A model generated the notes under the pieces. It was given only the letters and a program-made list of their open reading frames with translations. It was not told where the DNA came from and did no database searches. 64,000 nucleotides of DNA from Anabaena azotica FACHB-119 (GTDB lineage: Bacteria > Cyanobacteriota > Cyanobacteriia > Cyanobacteriales > Nostocaceae), in NCBI RefSeq assembly GCF_014697625.1, contig NZ_JACJSG010000037.1, positions 23,369 through 87,368 on the forward strand, given 5' to 3'. Made by a program: the position numbers and the translations under genes. Positions 44,161 through 52,933 of the stretch are shown here, in pieces; within the stretch, counting starts at the first letter, position 1; the number at the start of each line of letters is the position of its first letter.

Positions 44161-45495
44161 ATGACAACTGAACTTCTGCAACAAGTAAGGGTGATTGACC
44201 CAGTTTCGGGTATTGATAATATCACAGATGTGTTAATTGCTGATGGTGTCATCCAAGCAATCGCCGTTAATATTTCTGATATCAGTCCTGATACCCAAAT
44301 TAGAGATTGTCGGGGGCTAGTTCTTGGCCCTGGCTTAGTGGATTTATATAGCCACTCAGGGGAACCAGGCTTTGAAGAGCGGGAAACGCTTTCATCCTTG
44401 ATGCAGGCGGCGGCGACTGGTGGTTTTACTAGAATCAGCATTTTACCAAATACATCCCCGGCTATTGATAATCCGGGGCTGGTGGCGCAGTTGCAGAAGA
44501 GGGTACAGGGGATAGGGGACAGGGGACAGGGAAATAATTCTTCCCCTACTCCCCCCACTTCCTCATCTCCCCCTACTCCCCCATCTCCTCCTCTCCCCCA
44601 TCTCCACATCTGGGGTGCGATGACTCTGGATGTGGCTGGTAAGCAGATGACGGAATTGGCTGATTTAGCGGCGGCGGGGGTGATTGGTTTTACTGATGGA
44701 TTACCTTTAGATAATTTAAGCTTGGTGCGGCGGGTATTGGAATATGTCCAGCCGTTGGGGAAACCTGTGGCATTTTGGGCTTGCGATCGCCTCCTTACTG
44801 CCAATGGTGTTATGCGCGAATGTGCAGATGCTATCCGCTTTGGTTTGCCGCCTATACCCGCTAGTGCAGAAACAACAGCGATCGCCGCTTTATTAGAGTT
44901 AGTTGCTGCTACAGGCAATCGTCAAGTACACATCATGCGTGTTTCCACAGCCCGTAGTGTGGAACTGATAGCCGCCGCTAAAGCTCAGGGTTTACCCATC
45001 AGTGCCAGCACCACTTGGTTGCACCTATTACTTGACACAAAAGCAATTAAGAGTTATAATTCTAGCCTGCATTTAGACCCACCATTGGGAACAGCCAGTG
45101 ATGTCAAAGCATTACGTGAGGGAGTGCGGACAGGAGTAATAGATGCGATCGCCATAGATCATGCACCCTACACCTACGAAGAAAAAGTCCAAGCCTTTGC
45201 CGAAGCACCAGCAGGGGCAATTGGTTTCGAGTTAGCATTACCCTTACTTTGGCAGCATCTTGTCGAAACCGGAGAATTTACAGCTTTAGAATTATGGCAA
45301 GCTTTGAGTAACCGTCCAGCCGAATGTCTACAGCAAAAAGTGACTGCGGTTGCAACTAATCATAAAGCAGAACTAACTTTATTTGACCCCCAGAAAATTT
45401 GGCAGGTCGAAAAGAAAAATCTTTATACCCTTTCTCAAAATACATCTTGGTTAGGTCAGGAATTACAAGGTCGAGTAGTCCAGATTTGGGTGTAA
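44161..45495 (+). CDS. Dihydroorotase-like protein, catalytic residues degenerate
   Basis: 444 residues, amidohydrolase fold. Several zinc-site residues of active dihydroorotases are replaced: DLYSHSGEPG (61-70) where DxHxHxREPG is normal, HIMRVST for HICHVST and IDHAPY for DHAPH. The substrate-binding PNTSPAIDNP remains. It is therefore probably not an active dihydroorotase, but could be a PyrC-like partner of aspartate transcarbamoylase. Residues about 115-150 are an STRR-derived Pro/Ser insertion. Downstream of a histidine phosphatase gene on the same strand. Confidence 0.8.
   Translation: MTTELLQQVRVIDPVSGIDNITDVLIADGVIQAIAVNISDISPDTQIRDCRGLVLGPGLVDLYSHSGEPGFEERETLSSLMQAAATGGFTRISILPNTSPAIDNPGLVAQLQKRVQGIGDRGQGNNSSPTPPTSSSPPTPPSPPLPHLHIWGAMTLDVAGKQMTELADLAAAGVIGFTDGLPLDNLSLVRRVLEYVQPLGKPVAFWACDRLLTANGVMRECADAIRFGLPPIPASAETTAIAALLELVAATGNRQVHIMRVSTARSVELIAAAKAQGLPISASTTWLHLLLDTKAIKSYNSSLHLDPPLGTASDVKALREGVRTGVIDAIAIDHAPYTYEEKVQAFAEAPAGAIGFELALPLLWQHLVETGEFTALELWQALSNRPAECLQQKVTAVATNHKAELTLFDPQKIWQVEKKNLYTLSQNTSWLGQELQGRVVQIWV
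44507..44604. repeat. STRR inserted in-frame in the dihydroorotase-like gene
   Basis: GGGGATAGGGGACAGGGGACAG followed by CCCCTACTCCCCC/CATCTCC runs inside the coding sequence, translating into GIGDRGQG and a Pro/Ser-rich stretch. The reading frame is kept. Confidence 0.85.
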
Positions 45496-45576
45496 TTCTG
45501 GAAAAAGGCAGGAAGGAGGTAAAAAGGGAAGGGAGAAAACAATCCCTCGCCCTTTCTCATGACTAATGACCAATGA

Positions 45577-46488
45577 CTAATGACTAATTCCTAATTTTTG
45601 CAACACTGGTTTTGTAGAAACAATGTGGCGTTCTAATCCTAATTCTTGAGGACTAACGCCTAAAGCCAAAGCGATTAACTGGGGTAAGTGCAGGACTGGT
45701 AAACCTAATTTCCCACCGATGACTTTTTCCACCTCTGGCTGACGAGAATCTAAATTGAGATGGCATAAAGGACAAGGTGTAACTAAACAGTCCGCACCTG
45801 CGGCTAAGGCATCTTGAATGTGCATCCCCGCCATCTTAAAAGATTCGGTAGTAGCATAACTCGCAAGCGGCCAGCCACAACATTGAGTCCGTCCACGATA
45901 ATAAATTGGTGTTGCCCCCACTGCCTGAAATACATTTTCCATTGCTTGGGGATTATAAGGATCGTCATAGGGCATCAACTTTTGAGCGCGTAGCAAATAA
46001 CACCCATAAAAAGCCGCACATTTCAAGCCGGATAGTTGACGAGTGACACGTTTGCTGATTTCCTCTAAGCCGTAATCTGTGACTAAAGCATAAAGGAGGT
46101 GTTTAACTTCAGTAGTACCGCGATAAGGTGAACAACCTTCTTTGTGTAGCAGACCATTCACCTGTTCTAGATAACTAGGGTTAGTTGTCTGAGATGCTTG
46201 CAAACGTTCGTTAACGTGACCAAGCACACCCTGACAAGTGCTGCAATGGGTGAGTAAAGGTAGATTTAATTCTTCTGCTAGGGCAATATTGCGAGCATTA
46301 ACTGTATCTTCTAGCAGTTGGGAATCTTCTTTAAACGTACCAGAACCACAGCAAGCGGCTTTTTTCAATTCAATCAGTTGAATACCCAAAGCTTGAGTTA
46401 GCGCTTGAGTAGACTGATACAGTTCCCGACAAGCACCTTGGGCAACACAGCCAGGAAAGTAAGCATATTTTAATGTCTGAGATAGCAT
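45577..46488 (-). CDS. CoB-CoM heterodisulfide reductase subunit B-like (HdrB/SdhE) protein
   Basis: 303 residues from ATG 46488. Two CCG domains: FPGCVAQG...KAACCGSGTF...CSTCQG in the N-terminal half and GCYLLR...TQCCGWPL...CPLCHLNLD in the C-terminal half, which in HdrB bind unusual Fe-S clusters. Methanogen HdrB reduces a disulfide; in cyanobacteria related proteins have been suggested as a SdhE-type membrane-anchor subunit of succinate dehydrogenase. No hdrA or sdh genes adjoin, so the role is open. Confidence 0.85.
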   Translation of the reverse strand: MLSQTLKYAYFPGCVAQGACRELYQSTQALTQALGIQLIELKKAACCGSGTFKEDSQLLEDTVNARNIALAEELNLPLLTHCSTCQGVLGHVNERLQASQTTNPSYLEQVNGLLHKEGCSPYRGTTEVKHLLYALVTDYGLEEISKRVTRQLSGLKCAAFYGCYLLRAQKLMPYDDPYNPQAMENVFQAVGATPIYYRGRTQCCGWPLASYATTESFKMAGMHIQDALAAGADCLVTPCPLCHLNLDSRQPEVEKVIGGKLGLPVLHLPQLIALALGVSPQELGLERHIVSTKPVLQKLGISH

Positions 46489-46512
46489 AAAACTAGGTTT
46501 ATTTTCGGGCAA

Positions 46513-46930
46513 CTGCCCCGATGATAACTTTTCTATCAGCCCTTATAAGCGATACTGATAAGGGAATGTAATTTTTTTGGACATGGGTCAAAATTTTAGT
46601 AACAATTATTAAATTACAGTAGTTAAAAACTGAATGCGTTAGCCAAAGGTCGCAGTAGCCCATCGCTTAAAGTGCCGTATTTTCTTGTTTACACTCACAT
46701 ATTGCTGAGAATTGCTAGAAAGATTCGCTTGTAGAGGAAAGATTAACCTTGCTAAGTTAAAATACTCACTCACTACCCAACAATCAGCACTTACCACTGC
46801 TCCCACCCTATTCTATGATTTGGAATTAGAACGCTATACGGACGATCGCGCTTTCCGATAAGATGTATATGCTCAAAACCATGTCGCCCATAAAGCGCAG
46901 ACAATAGCAACTGGTGAAGGACGTTTATTT
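46513..46930. other. Divergent region between the HdrB-like gene and acpP
   Basis: About 420 bp, AT-rich, with a GATCGCGC near 46850. No gene; must hold both promoters. GAAGGACG just before the acpP ATG is the ribosome-binding site. Confidence 0.5.
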
Positions 46931-47182
46931 ATGAGCCAATCAGACACTTTTGAAAAAGTCAAGACAATTGTTGTGGAACAACTCAGTGTAGAAGCTGAAA
47001 AAGTTACACCACAAGCCAATTTCGCCAACGATTTAGGGGCTGATTCCCTAGATACAGTAGAACTAGTAATGGCTTTGGAAGAAGAATTTGATATCGAAAT
47101 TCCCGATGAAGCCGCCGAAAAAATCACAACCGTGCAAGAAGCGGTGGATTACATCAATAACCAAGTTGCCGCATCAGCTTAA
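46931..47182 (+). CDS. acpP: Acyl carrier protein
   Basis: 83 residues, acidic four-helix protein; LGADSLDTVELVMALEEEF has Ser39, the 4'-phosphopantetheine attachment site. It carries the growing acyl chain in fatty-acid synthesis. fabF follows in the same direction after 250 bp of STRR, so the standard acpP-fabF pair is retained but spread apart. Confidence 0.97.
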   Translation: MSQSDTFEKVKTIVVEQLSVEAEKVTPQANFANDLGADSLDTVELVMALEEEFDIEIPDEAAEKITTVQEAVDYINNQVAASA

Positions 47183-47189
47183 GAAGCAA

Positions 47190-47396
47190 TTAGGGACTGG
47201 GGATTGGGGACTAGGTACTGGTGAGTCCAGTCCTGTAGGCGGGTTTCCCGCCGTAGGGAACTGGCGAATCCGTTGGCGTAGCCTCTCGCAGAGAAGGGGG
47301 ATTGAGGACTGGGTATTGGGTATGAGAAAAGTTTTTTCTCCCCTGCCCCCTGCTCCCTGTCCCCTGCCTCTTCCTAGTCCCTAACCTCTAGTCCCT
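47190..47396. repeat. STRR and palindromic repeats between acpP and fabF
   Basis: GGGGACT/GGGGATT units, a GTAGGCGGGTTTCCCGCCGTAGGG hairpin (about 47236-47260), GGCGTAGCCTCTCGCAGAG and CCCCTGCCCC units. Frames running through it are not genes. Confidence 0.8.
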
Positions 47397-47432
47397 AATT
47401 TTTGCAGCATTCTCGCCACCTTTAACTGAGTC

Positions 47433-48683
47433 ATGACAGAGCATAATCGTAAACGGGTAGTTGTCACGGGTGTCGGCGCAATTACACCTATTGGTAACAC
47501 AGCCGATGAATATTGGGAAGGATTGTTAAGCGGACGCAATGGCATTGATTATATAACCTCATTTGATGCGTCTAGCCATGATTGTCGCATTGCAGGGGAA
47601 GTGAAAAACTTCGACCCCCATGAGTATTTGGATCGTAAAGATGCCAAGCGCATGGACAGGTTTTCCCAATTTGCAGTAGCAGCAGCCAAGCAAGCACTAG
47701 CAGATTCCCGATTAGTCATCAATGAACTGAACGCCGAACAGATAGGAGTTATTATTGGTTCTGGGGTAGGCGGACTCAAGGTGTTGGAAGACCAACAAAC
47801 AATTTACCTTAATCGTGGCCCCGATCGCTGTAGTCCCTTCATGATTCCCATGATGATAGCCAACATGGCGGCTGGATTAACGGCAATTCACACTGGAGCC
47901 AAAGGCCCAAATAACTGTACCGTCACTGCTTGCGCCGCCGGCTCGAATGCCATCGGTGATGCTTTCCGTTTAGTGCAGAACGGTTATGCCCAGGCAATGA
48001 TTTGCGGTGGAGCAGAGGCAACAATTACACCTTTGTGTGTCGCAGGATTTGCGGCAGCACGCGCCTTGTCAACTCGCAATGATGACCCAGCTCATGCTTC
48101 TCGACCCTTTGACCGCGATCGCGATGGATTTGTTATGGGTGAAGGTGCGGGAGTTCTGATTTTGGAAGAGCTGCAACACGCCATCAGTCGCGGCGCTCGG
48201 ATTTATGCCGAAATTATTGGTTATGGCATGACCTGTGATGCCTATCACATGACATCCCCAGTTCCTGGTGGTGAAGGAGCTGCTAGAGCCATCCAACTAG
48301 CTCTCAAAGATGCAGGTATTACCCCAGAACAAGTCAGTTACATCAATGCTCACGGCACTAGCACCGCCGCTAACGACCCCAATGAAACCAAAGCTATTAA
48401 ACGAGCCTTGGGCGACCATGCTTATAAAGTAGCAGTCAGTTCTACAAAGTCAATGACAGGTCATCTTTTGGGCGGTTCTGGAGGCATTGAAGCTGTGGCC
48501 ACAGTGCTAGCAACCGTTCATGACCAAATTCCCCCTACAATTAATATCGAAAACCTCGACCCAGAGTGTGATCTAGATTACGTTCCTCACTCTAGCCGCT
48601 CTCACATAGTCCAGGTTGCCTTATCCAATTCCTTTGGATTTGGTGGTCATAATGTCACGCTAGCCTTCAAGAAGTACGTGTGA
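47433..48683 (+). CDS. fabF: 3-oxoacyl-ACP synthase II (KAS II)
   Basis: 416 residues. The Cys-His-His triad is present: Cys167 in TVTACAAGSN, His in NAHGTSTAAND and in KSMTGHLLGGSGG. It condenses acyl-ACP with malonyl-ACP in fatty-acid elongation. TGAGTCATG context gives the start; preceded by acpP, followed by tkt. Confidence 0.97.
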   Translation: MTEHNRKRVVVTGVGAITPIGNTADEYWEGLLSGRNGIDYITSFDASSHDCRIAGEVKNFDPHEYLDRKDAKRMDRFSQFAVAAAKQALADSRLVINELNAEQIGVIIGSGVGGLKVLEDQQTIYLNRGPDRCSPFMIPMMIANMAAGLTAIHTGAKGPNNCTVTACAAGSNAIGDAFRLVQNGYAQAMICGGAEATITPLCVAGFAAARALSTRNDDPAHASRPFDRDRDGFVMGEGAGVLILEELQHAISRGARIYAEIIGYGMTCDAYHMTSPVPGGEGAARAIQLALKDAGITPEQVSYINAHGTSTAANDPNETKAIKRALGDHAYKVAVSSTKSMTGHLLGGSGGIEAVATVLATVHDQIPPTINIENLDPECDLDYVPHSSRSHIVQVALSNSFGFGGHNVTLAFKKYV

Positions 48684-48770
48684 ACAGTGGACAGTGAACA
48701 GTGAACAGTGGACAGTGGAAATCAACTGACAACTGACAACTGATAACTGATAACTGTTCACTGACATCCA
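48684..48770. repeat. STRR downstream of fabF
   Basis: GAACAGT/GGACAGT and TGATAAC/TGACAAC heptamers directly behind the fabF stop. Confidence 0.8.
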
Positions 48771-48892
48771 ATCTCCTGAAATAACCCAGCTAAAAGTATC
48801 ATAGAGATCATTCCTTTCCTCAGCTAAGAGTTCAGCGTGACCTAATTCTTGGCTTGATAAATTACTACAATCTCAGGAGTTCCCGCTTGTCC

Positions 48893-48982
48893 ATGAGCAA
48901 TCGGGAATGGGATGATGAGGATACCGTAGGGGAAGAGAACCTCCCCGGTAACAGTAGCTCAAGAGTGCTAACCCGTCGTTAA
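48893..48982 (+). CDS. Candidate 29-residue leader ORF upstream of tkt
   Basis: ATG at 48893 preceded by CTCAGGAGTT (AGGAG at proper distance) reads MSNREWDDEDTVGEE, then NLPGNSSSRVLTRR, ending at TAA 48980-48982, 13 bp before the tkt ATG. The frame overlaps a GGGGAAGAG/CCTCCCC hairpin. It could be a small protein or a translated leader controlling tkt, or chance. No homologue known to me. Confidence 0.3.
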   Translation: MSNREWDDEDTVGEENLPGNSSSRVLTRR

Positions 48983-48995
48983 AAACAATCTTATT

Positions 48996-51008
48996 ATGGC
49001 TGTTGCAACCCAATCCCTCGAAGAACTCTCTATTAATGCGATCCGTTTCTTGGCTGTTGATGCTATAGAAAAGGCAAAATCGGGACACCCTGGATTGCCG
49101 ATGGGCGCGGCTCCAATGGCTTTTGTGCTATGGAATCGCTATATGCGGTATAACCCGAAAAATCCTCAGTGGTTTAACCGCGATCGCTTTGTTTTGTCTG
49201 CCGGTCATGGCTCGATGTTGCAGTACGCACTGCTCTACTTAACAGGCTATGACAGTGTCAGCCTTGATGACATCAAGCAATTCCGTCAGTGGGAATCCAA
49301 AACCCCTGGACACCCGGAAAACTTTATGACCGCAGGCGTAGAAGTAACTACCGGGCCACTAGGTCAAGGTATTGCTAATGGTGTTGGTTTAGCGATCGCC
49401 GAAGCTCACCTCGCGGCTAAGTTCAACAAACCCGAAGCCAAGATTGTTGACCATTATACCTACGTCATTCTCGGTGATGGTTGCAACATGGAAGGCGTTT
49501 CCGGTGAAGCAGCTTCCTTGGCTGGACACTTAGGACTAGGTAAACTCATCGCTCTGTACGACGATAACCACATCTCTATCGATGGTTCTACGGACGTAGC
49601 CTTTACCGAAGATGTTTCCAAGCGCTTTGAAGCCTACGGTTGGCACGTTCTGCACGTAGAAAAAGGTAACACCGATTTAGAAGGTATTGCTAAAGCTATT
49701 GAAGAAGCAAAAGCTGTCACCGATAAGCCCAGCATGATTAAGGTGACAACTACAATTGGTTACGGTTCCCCCAACAAAGCCAATACTGCTGGTGTTCACG
49801 GTGCGGCGTTAGGTGGCGACGAAGTAGCCTTAACCCGGCAAAATCTGGGTTGGTCACACGAGCCATTTGTAGTTCCCGAAGATGTCCTCAACTACACCCG
49901 CAAAGCTGTAGAGCGGGGTGCAGGTTACGAATCTGACTGGAACAAAACCTTCACCGACTACAAAGCCAAGTATCCCCAAGAAGCTGCTGAATTTGAGCGT
50001 TATCTGAGCGGCAAACTAGCTGATGGTTGGGATAAAGTTCTCCCCACCTACACCCCTGAAGATAAAGGTGTTCCCACCCGTAAGCATTCAGAAACCTGCC
50101 TCAACAAATTGGCGGCGGTTGTTACTGAACTCATTGGTGGTTCGGCTGACTTAACCCACTCCAACCTCACCGAAATCAAAGGTAAAGGCGATTTCCAAAA
50201 AGGACAATACCAAAACCCCAACATCCACTTCGGTGTGCGTGAACACGCTATGGGTGCAATTTGTAACGGTATTGCGCTACATGGTTCTGGCTTAATTCCT
50301 TACGGCGCGACCTTCTTAATCTTCACCGATTATATGCGTGCTGCCATCCGCTTATCCGCTCTGTCTCTGGCAGGTGCGATTTGGGTGATGACTCACGACT
50401 CCATCGGTCAAGGTGAAGACGGCCCCACCCACCAACCAATCGAAACCTTAGCTTCTCTACGCGCCATTCCTAACTTGACAGTAATTCGTCCCGCCGATGG
50501 TAACGAAACCTCTGGCGCTTACAAAGTGGCGATCGAAAGAGCTAAACACAACAATCCTACTTTGTTGGCGTTTACCCGTCAAAACGTTCCTAACTTGGCG
50601 AATACCAGCGTTGAAGGCGTAGCTAAGGGTGGTTACATCGTTTTTGGTGATGATGCGACACCAGATTTAATCATCATTGCTACTGGTTCAGAAGTGAACC
50701 TCGCTGTCACCGCAGCCCAGAAGCTGACAGCCGAAGGTAAGAAGGTACGTGTTGTTTCCTTACCCGCTTGGGATTTGTTTGAAGCACAAGATGCAGCTTA
50801 TAAAGAGTCAGTTCTACCTAAAGCTGTTACCAAGCGTTTGGCTGTAGAAGCTGCTAGCAGCTTTGGTTGGCACAAGTACATCGGTACTGAAGGCGATGCA
50901 GTCACAATTGATCGCTTTGGTGCTTCTGCTCCTGGTGGCGTTTGTTTGGAGAAGTTTGGTTTTACTGTTGATAATGTGTTAGCTAAAGCTAAACAATTGT
51001 TAGGTTAA
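48996..51008 (+). CDS. tkt: Transketolase
   Basis: 670 residues, full length. GDGCNMEGVSGEAASLAGHLGLG is the thiamine-diphosphate motif, SAGHGSMLQYALLYL an N-terminal signature and THDSIGQGEDGPTHQP part of the active site. It transfers two-carbon units in the Calvin cycle and oxidative pentose phosphate pathway. A strong terminator follows. Confidence 0.97.
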   Translation: MAVATQSLEELSINAIRFLAVDAIEKAKSGHPGLPMGAAPMAFVLWNRYMRYNPKNPQWFNRDRFVLSAGHGSMLQYALLYLTGYDSVSLDDIKQFRQWESKTPGHPENFMTAGVEVTTGPLGQGIANGVGLAIAEAHLAAKFNKPEAKIVDHYTYVILGDGCNMEGVSGEAASLAGHLGLGKLIALYDDNHISIDGSTDVAFTEDVSKRFEAYGWHVLHVEKGNTDLEGIAKAIEEAKAVTDKPSMIKVTTTIGYGSPNKANTAGVHGAALGGDEVALTRQNLGWSHEPFVVPEDVLNYTRKAVERGAGYESDWNKTFTDYKAKYPQEAAEFERYLSGKLADGWDKVLPTYTPEDKGVPTRKHSETCLNKLAAVVTELIGGSADLTHSNLTEIKGKGDFQKGQYQNPNIHFGVREHAMGAICNGIALHGSGLIPYGATFLIFTDYMRAAIRLSALSLAGAIWVMTHDSIGQGEDGPTHQPIETLASLRAIPNLTVIRPADGNETSGAYKVAIERAKHNNPTLLAFTRQNVPNLANTSVEGVAKGGYIVFGDDATPDLIIIATGSEVNLAVTAAQKLTAEGKKVRVVSLPAWDLFEAQDAAYKESVLPKAVTKRLAVEAASSFGWHKYIGTEGDAVTIDRFGASAPGGVCLEKFGFTVDNVLAKAKQLLG

Positions 51009-51039
51009 TAAGACGGAATATTCTCTGAGGTTAATTTTT

Positions 51040-51067
51040 GGGTGGGCATAATGCCTACCCTTTTTTT
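51040..51067 (+). terminator. Terminator after tkt
   Basis: GGGTGGGCAT / ATGCCTACCC stem (one G-U pair) followed by TTTTTTT, about 30 bp past the tkt stop. Confidence 0.88.
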
Positions 51068-51117
51068 GGAGTTGCTGAATTGAAATATGAAAAGACAAAT
51101 TAAACTTCCTTTTTCTT

Positions 51118-51234
51118 TATATAGCAGGGGACAGGGAACAGGTGACAGGTGACAGGTAAGCAAGCTTTTCGGTGTAAGGATTTTATGATTCATAAATGTC
51201 CTAACCTATGTGGCGATTGCTATAACTTTGCGTC
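51118..51234. repeat. TATAGCAG-bounded repeat, family E copy 3
   Basis: TATATAGCAGGGG at the left and TTGCTATA at the right around GGTGACAGGTGACAGGT units and TTTTATGATTCATAAA. Confidence 0.55.
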
Positions 51235-51379
51235 TCTGCGCCTTTGCGTGAAACCAATTCATATCTTGATTCAGCAACGCCCTTTTTTTTTAACGCAAAA
51301 GAGCGCTGAGGTTGACGCAGAGGAGGAAGAGAGGAGAAGGGTTATAATTGGGTTGATGAGTTTATAGGTAGGTGGGGTT

Positions 51380-51673
51380 ATGGCGGAAGTTGTTAGTTAT
51401 CATCAAGAACTAAGTGAGCGGATAGCGCCTATTGTGGAAAAGTTGTTTGAAGGTAATAGTTTATATCAGGTAAAGTTAAAAAAATTAGAAATGATTGAAA
51501 TGTTAGTAGACCTTTTTAGTCAATTTAGTTCAAAAGAATTGCAAGCTATTAATGAAAATGAAATGACACGCAGAATAAAAAAATTATTGACGCTAGAGGC
51601 AGTTTCTGGTACTTTGAATGATTTACCTCCAGAGCAAATAGCAATTTTTGATGCAGCTATAGAAGGGATATAA
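51380..51673 (+). CDS. Putative antitoxin of a VapBC-like pair
   Basis: 97 residues, helical, no recognisable DNA-binding motif (SERIAPIVEKLFEGNSLYQVKLKKLEMIEML..., LEAVSGTLNDLPPEQIAIFDAAIEG). It ends 3 bp before the PIN-domain gene; position and size suggest the antitoxin. The C-terminal LPPEQIAIFDAAIEG resembles the toxin-binding tail of other small antitoxins. Confidence 0.6.
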   Translation: MAEVVSYHQELSERIAPIVEKLFEGNSLYQVKLKKLEMIEMLVDLFSQFSSKELQAINENEMTRRIKKLLTLEAVSGTLNDLPPEQIAIFDAAIEGI

Positions 51674-51676
51674 ATA

Positions 51677-52087
51677 GTGGGTTATCTGCTAGATTCAAAT
51701 ATTGTTAGTTATTTTTTGAAGAAAATTACACCTGTTAATAATAAATTACGGCAAGTAACTCTTCGCGGGGACGGTATATTTATTAGTTGTATAACTTACT
51801 ATGAAGTTAAGCGAGGACTTTTATCTATAAATGCTACTAGACAGTTAGCTGATTTTCAGCAGTTTTGTAGTGATTATGGAATTTTATTTCTGGATGATAT
51901 AGCAATTATAGAAAAAGCTTGTGAAATTCATGTGGATTTACGGCGTAGGGGCTTGACGATTCAAGAACAAGATATATTGATTGCGGCTACTGCAATTATA
52001 CGTGATTTAATTCTGGTTTCTAATGATTCTGATTTGCTCAAAGTGCCAGAAGTAAAGTTAGAGAATTGGCTAATAGCAGAGTCATAA
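51677..52087 (+). CDS. PIN-domain toxin, VapC family
   Basis: 136 residues, GTG start at 51677. YLLDSNIVSYFL has the first PIN Asp (Asp6), SCITYYEVKRGL the Glu, EQDILIAATAIIRD and VSNDSDLLKVPEVKLENW the remaining acidic residues. VapC toxins are RNases that cut tRNA or rRNA. Tight linkage with the upstream small gene supports a toxin-antitoxin pair. Confidence 0.85.
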   Translation: MGYLLDSNIVSYFLKKITPVNNKLRQVTLRGDGIFISCITYYEVKRGLLSINATRQLADFQQFCSDYGILFLDDIAIIEKACEIHVDLRRRGLTIQEQDILIAATAIIRDLILVSNDSDLLKVPEVKLENWLIAES

Positions 52088-52099
52088 ACTGAGTTAATC

Positions 52100-52221
52100 A
52101 GAACTTACGCAAGTGTCACAATTGGTGGTTGGTGCGTGACGCTACAAGTCTCATGACTACGTTCAAATATTTTCGCTCCTCACACACCCTACAGAAAAAA
52201 TATGCCAGTTGCGTAAGTCCT
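52100..52221. mobile_element. MITE-like element, family A2 copy 1
   Basis: AGAACTTACGCAAGTGTCA at the left and GCCAGTTGCGTAAGTCCT at the right; the 122-bp unit is almost identical to 54089-54210. It lies 13 bp past the PIN gene stop. Confidence 0.85.
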
Positions 52222-52340
52222 ATTAATAAGAAAATCTTAAAGTAAATAGTAAATTTCCCAATTTTCACTACTTATTACCCTGCTCGATTCGCTTATTTCA
52301 TTTCATGTAAAATTGAAGGATAAGCTAAAGATAGAGAATC

Positions 52341-52634
52341 ATGTCAGATTTAAGAACAGAATTATCAGAAACCATAGATGAAGCTGAGTGGGAATGGTTG
52401 ATTCCTCATGTGAAAAGAGATGCAGTGATTGTGGTTTCTTTAGATTTAGATTTGCTGGATGTGGGAGAGGCGATCGCTAATGATAATATTCCTTTAGTCC
52501 AAAGATGGATTGATGAGGCATTGATTAGTAAACCTTCCAACCAGCAACTAGGACTATGGAACAGTAATCAGCAAAAGAGATTTAACACAATGATAATACA
52601 GCCCTATGTTCTAGTCCAAGAAATAGCAGCCTAA
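52341..52634 (+). CDS. DUF2288 family protein
   Basis: 97 residues. LRTELSETIDEAEWEWLIPHVKRDAVIVVS is the DUF2288 signature. Small soluble protein, unknown function, found in cyanobacteria and proteobacteria. Single gene. Confidence 0.85.
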   Translation: MSDLRTELSETIDEAEWEWLIPHVKRDAVIVVSLDLDLLDVGEAIANDNIPLVQRWIDEALISKPSNQQLGLWNSNQQKRFNTMIIQPYVLVQEIAA

Positions 52635-52667
52635 AACAGTTATCAGTTATCAGTGACAGTTAGTAGT

Positions 52668-52801
52668 AGCGCGACCGGACTAAAATGTGGCAATAGGTTT
52701 GGGGAAAATTGAACGCAGATGAACGCAGATGAACGCAGATGAACGCAGATGAACAAGATGATAGATTGTTGGCTAATGCACAAAATTAGTCCGGTCGCGC
52801 T
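52668..52801. mobile_element. MITE-like element, family B copy 1
   Basis: Perfect 16-bp terminal inverted repeats AGCGCGACCGGACTAA / TTAGTCCGGTCGCGCT bound 134 bp containing four tandem GAACGCAGAT units and ATAGATTGTTGGCTAATGC. Flanked by AGT repeats. Confidence 0.85.
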
Positions 52802-52807
52802 AGTAGT

Positions 52808-52930
52808 AGCGTGACCGGACTAAAATGTGGCATTAGATGGGGGAAAATCGAACGCAGATGCACGCAGATAAACGCAGATGAACAAGATGATAGATTGTTG
52901 GCTAATGCACAAAATTAGTCCGGTCATGCC
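52808..52930. mobile_element. MITE-like element, family B copy 2
   Basis: AGCGTGACCGGACTAA at the left and TTAGTCCGGTCATGCC at the right, 123 bp, tandem to copy 1 with AGTAGT between. Fewer GAACGCAGAT units than copy 1; the right terminus is diverged. Confidence 0.8.
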
Positions 52931-52933
52931 AGT

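Noticed and set aside
44157..44918. 253-residue frame antisense to the dihydroorotase-like gene
   Set aside because: Shadow of the plus-strand gene, kept open by the STRR insert; plus strand has clear family motifs.
47088..47384. 98-residue frame overlapping the end of acpP
   Set aside because: Out-of-frame shadow of acpP continuing in STRR.
51149..51367. 72-residue plus-strand frame
   Set aside because: Lies in the family E repeat and adjacent non-coding DNA; no start signal, mixed repeat composition.
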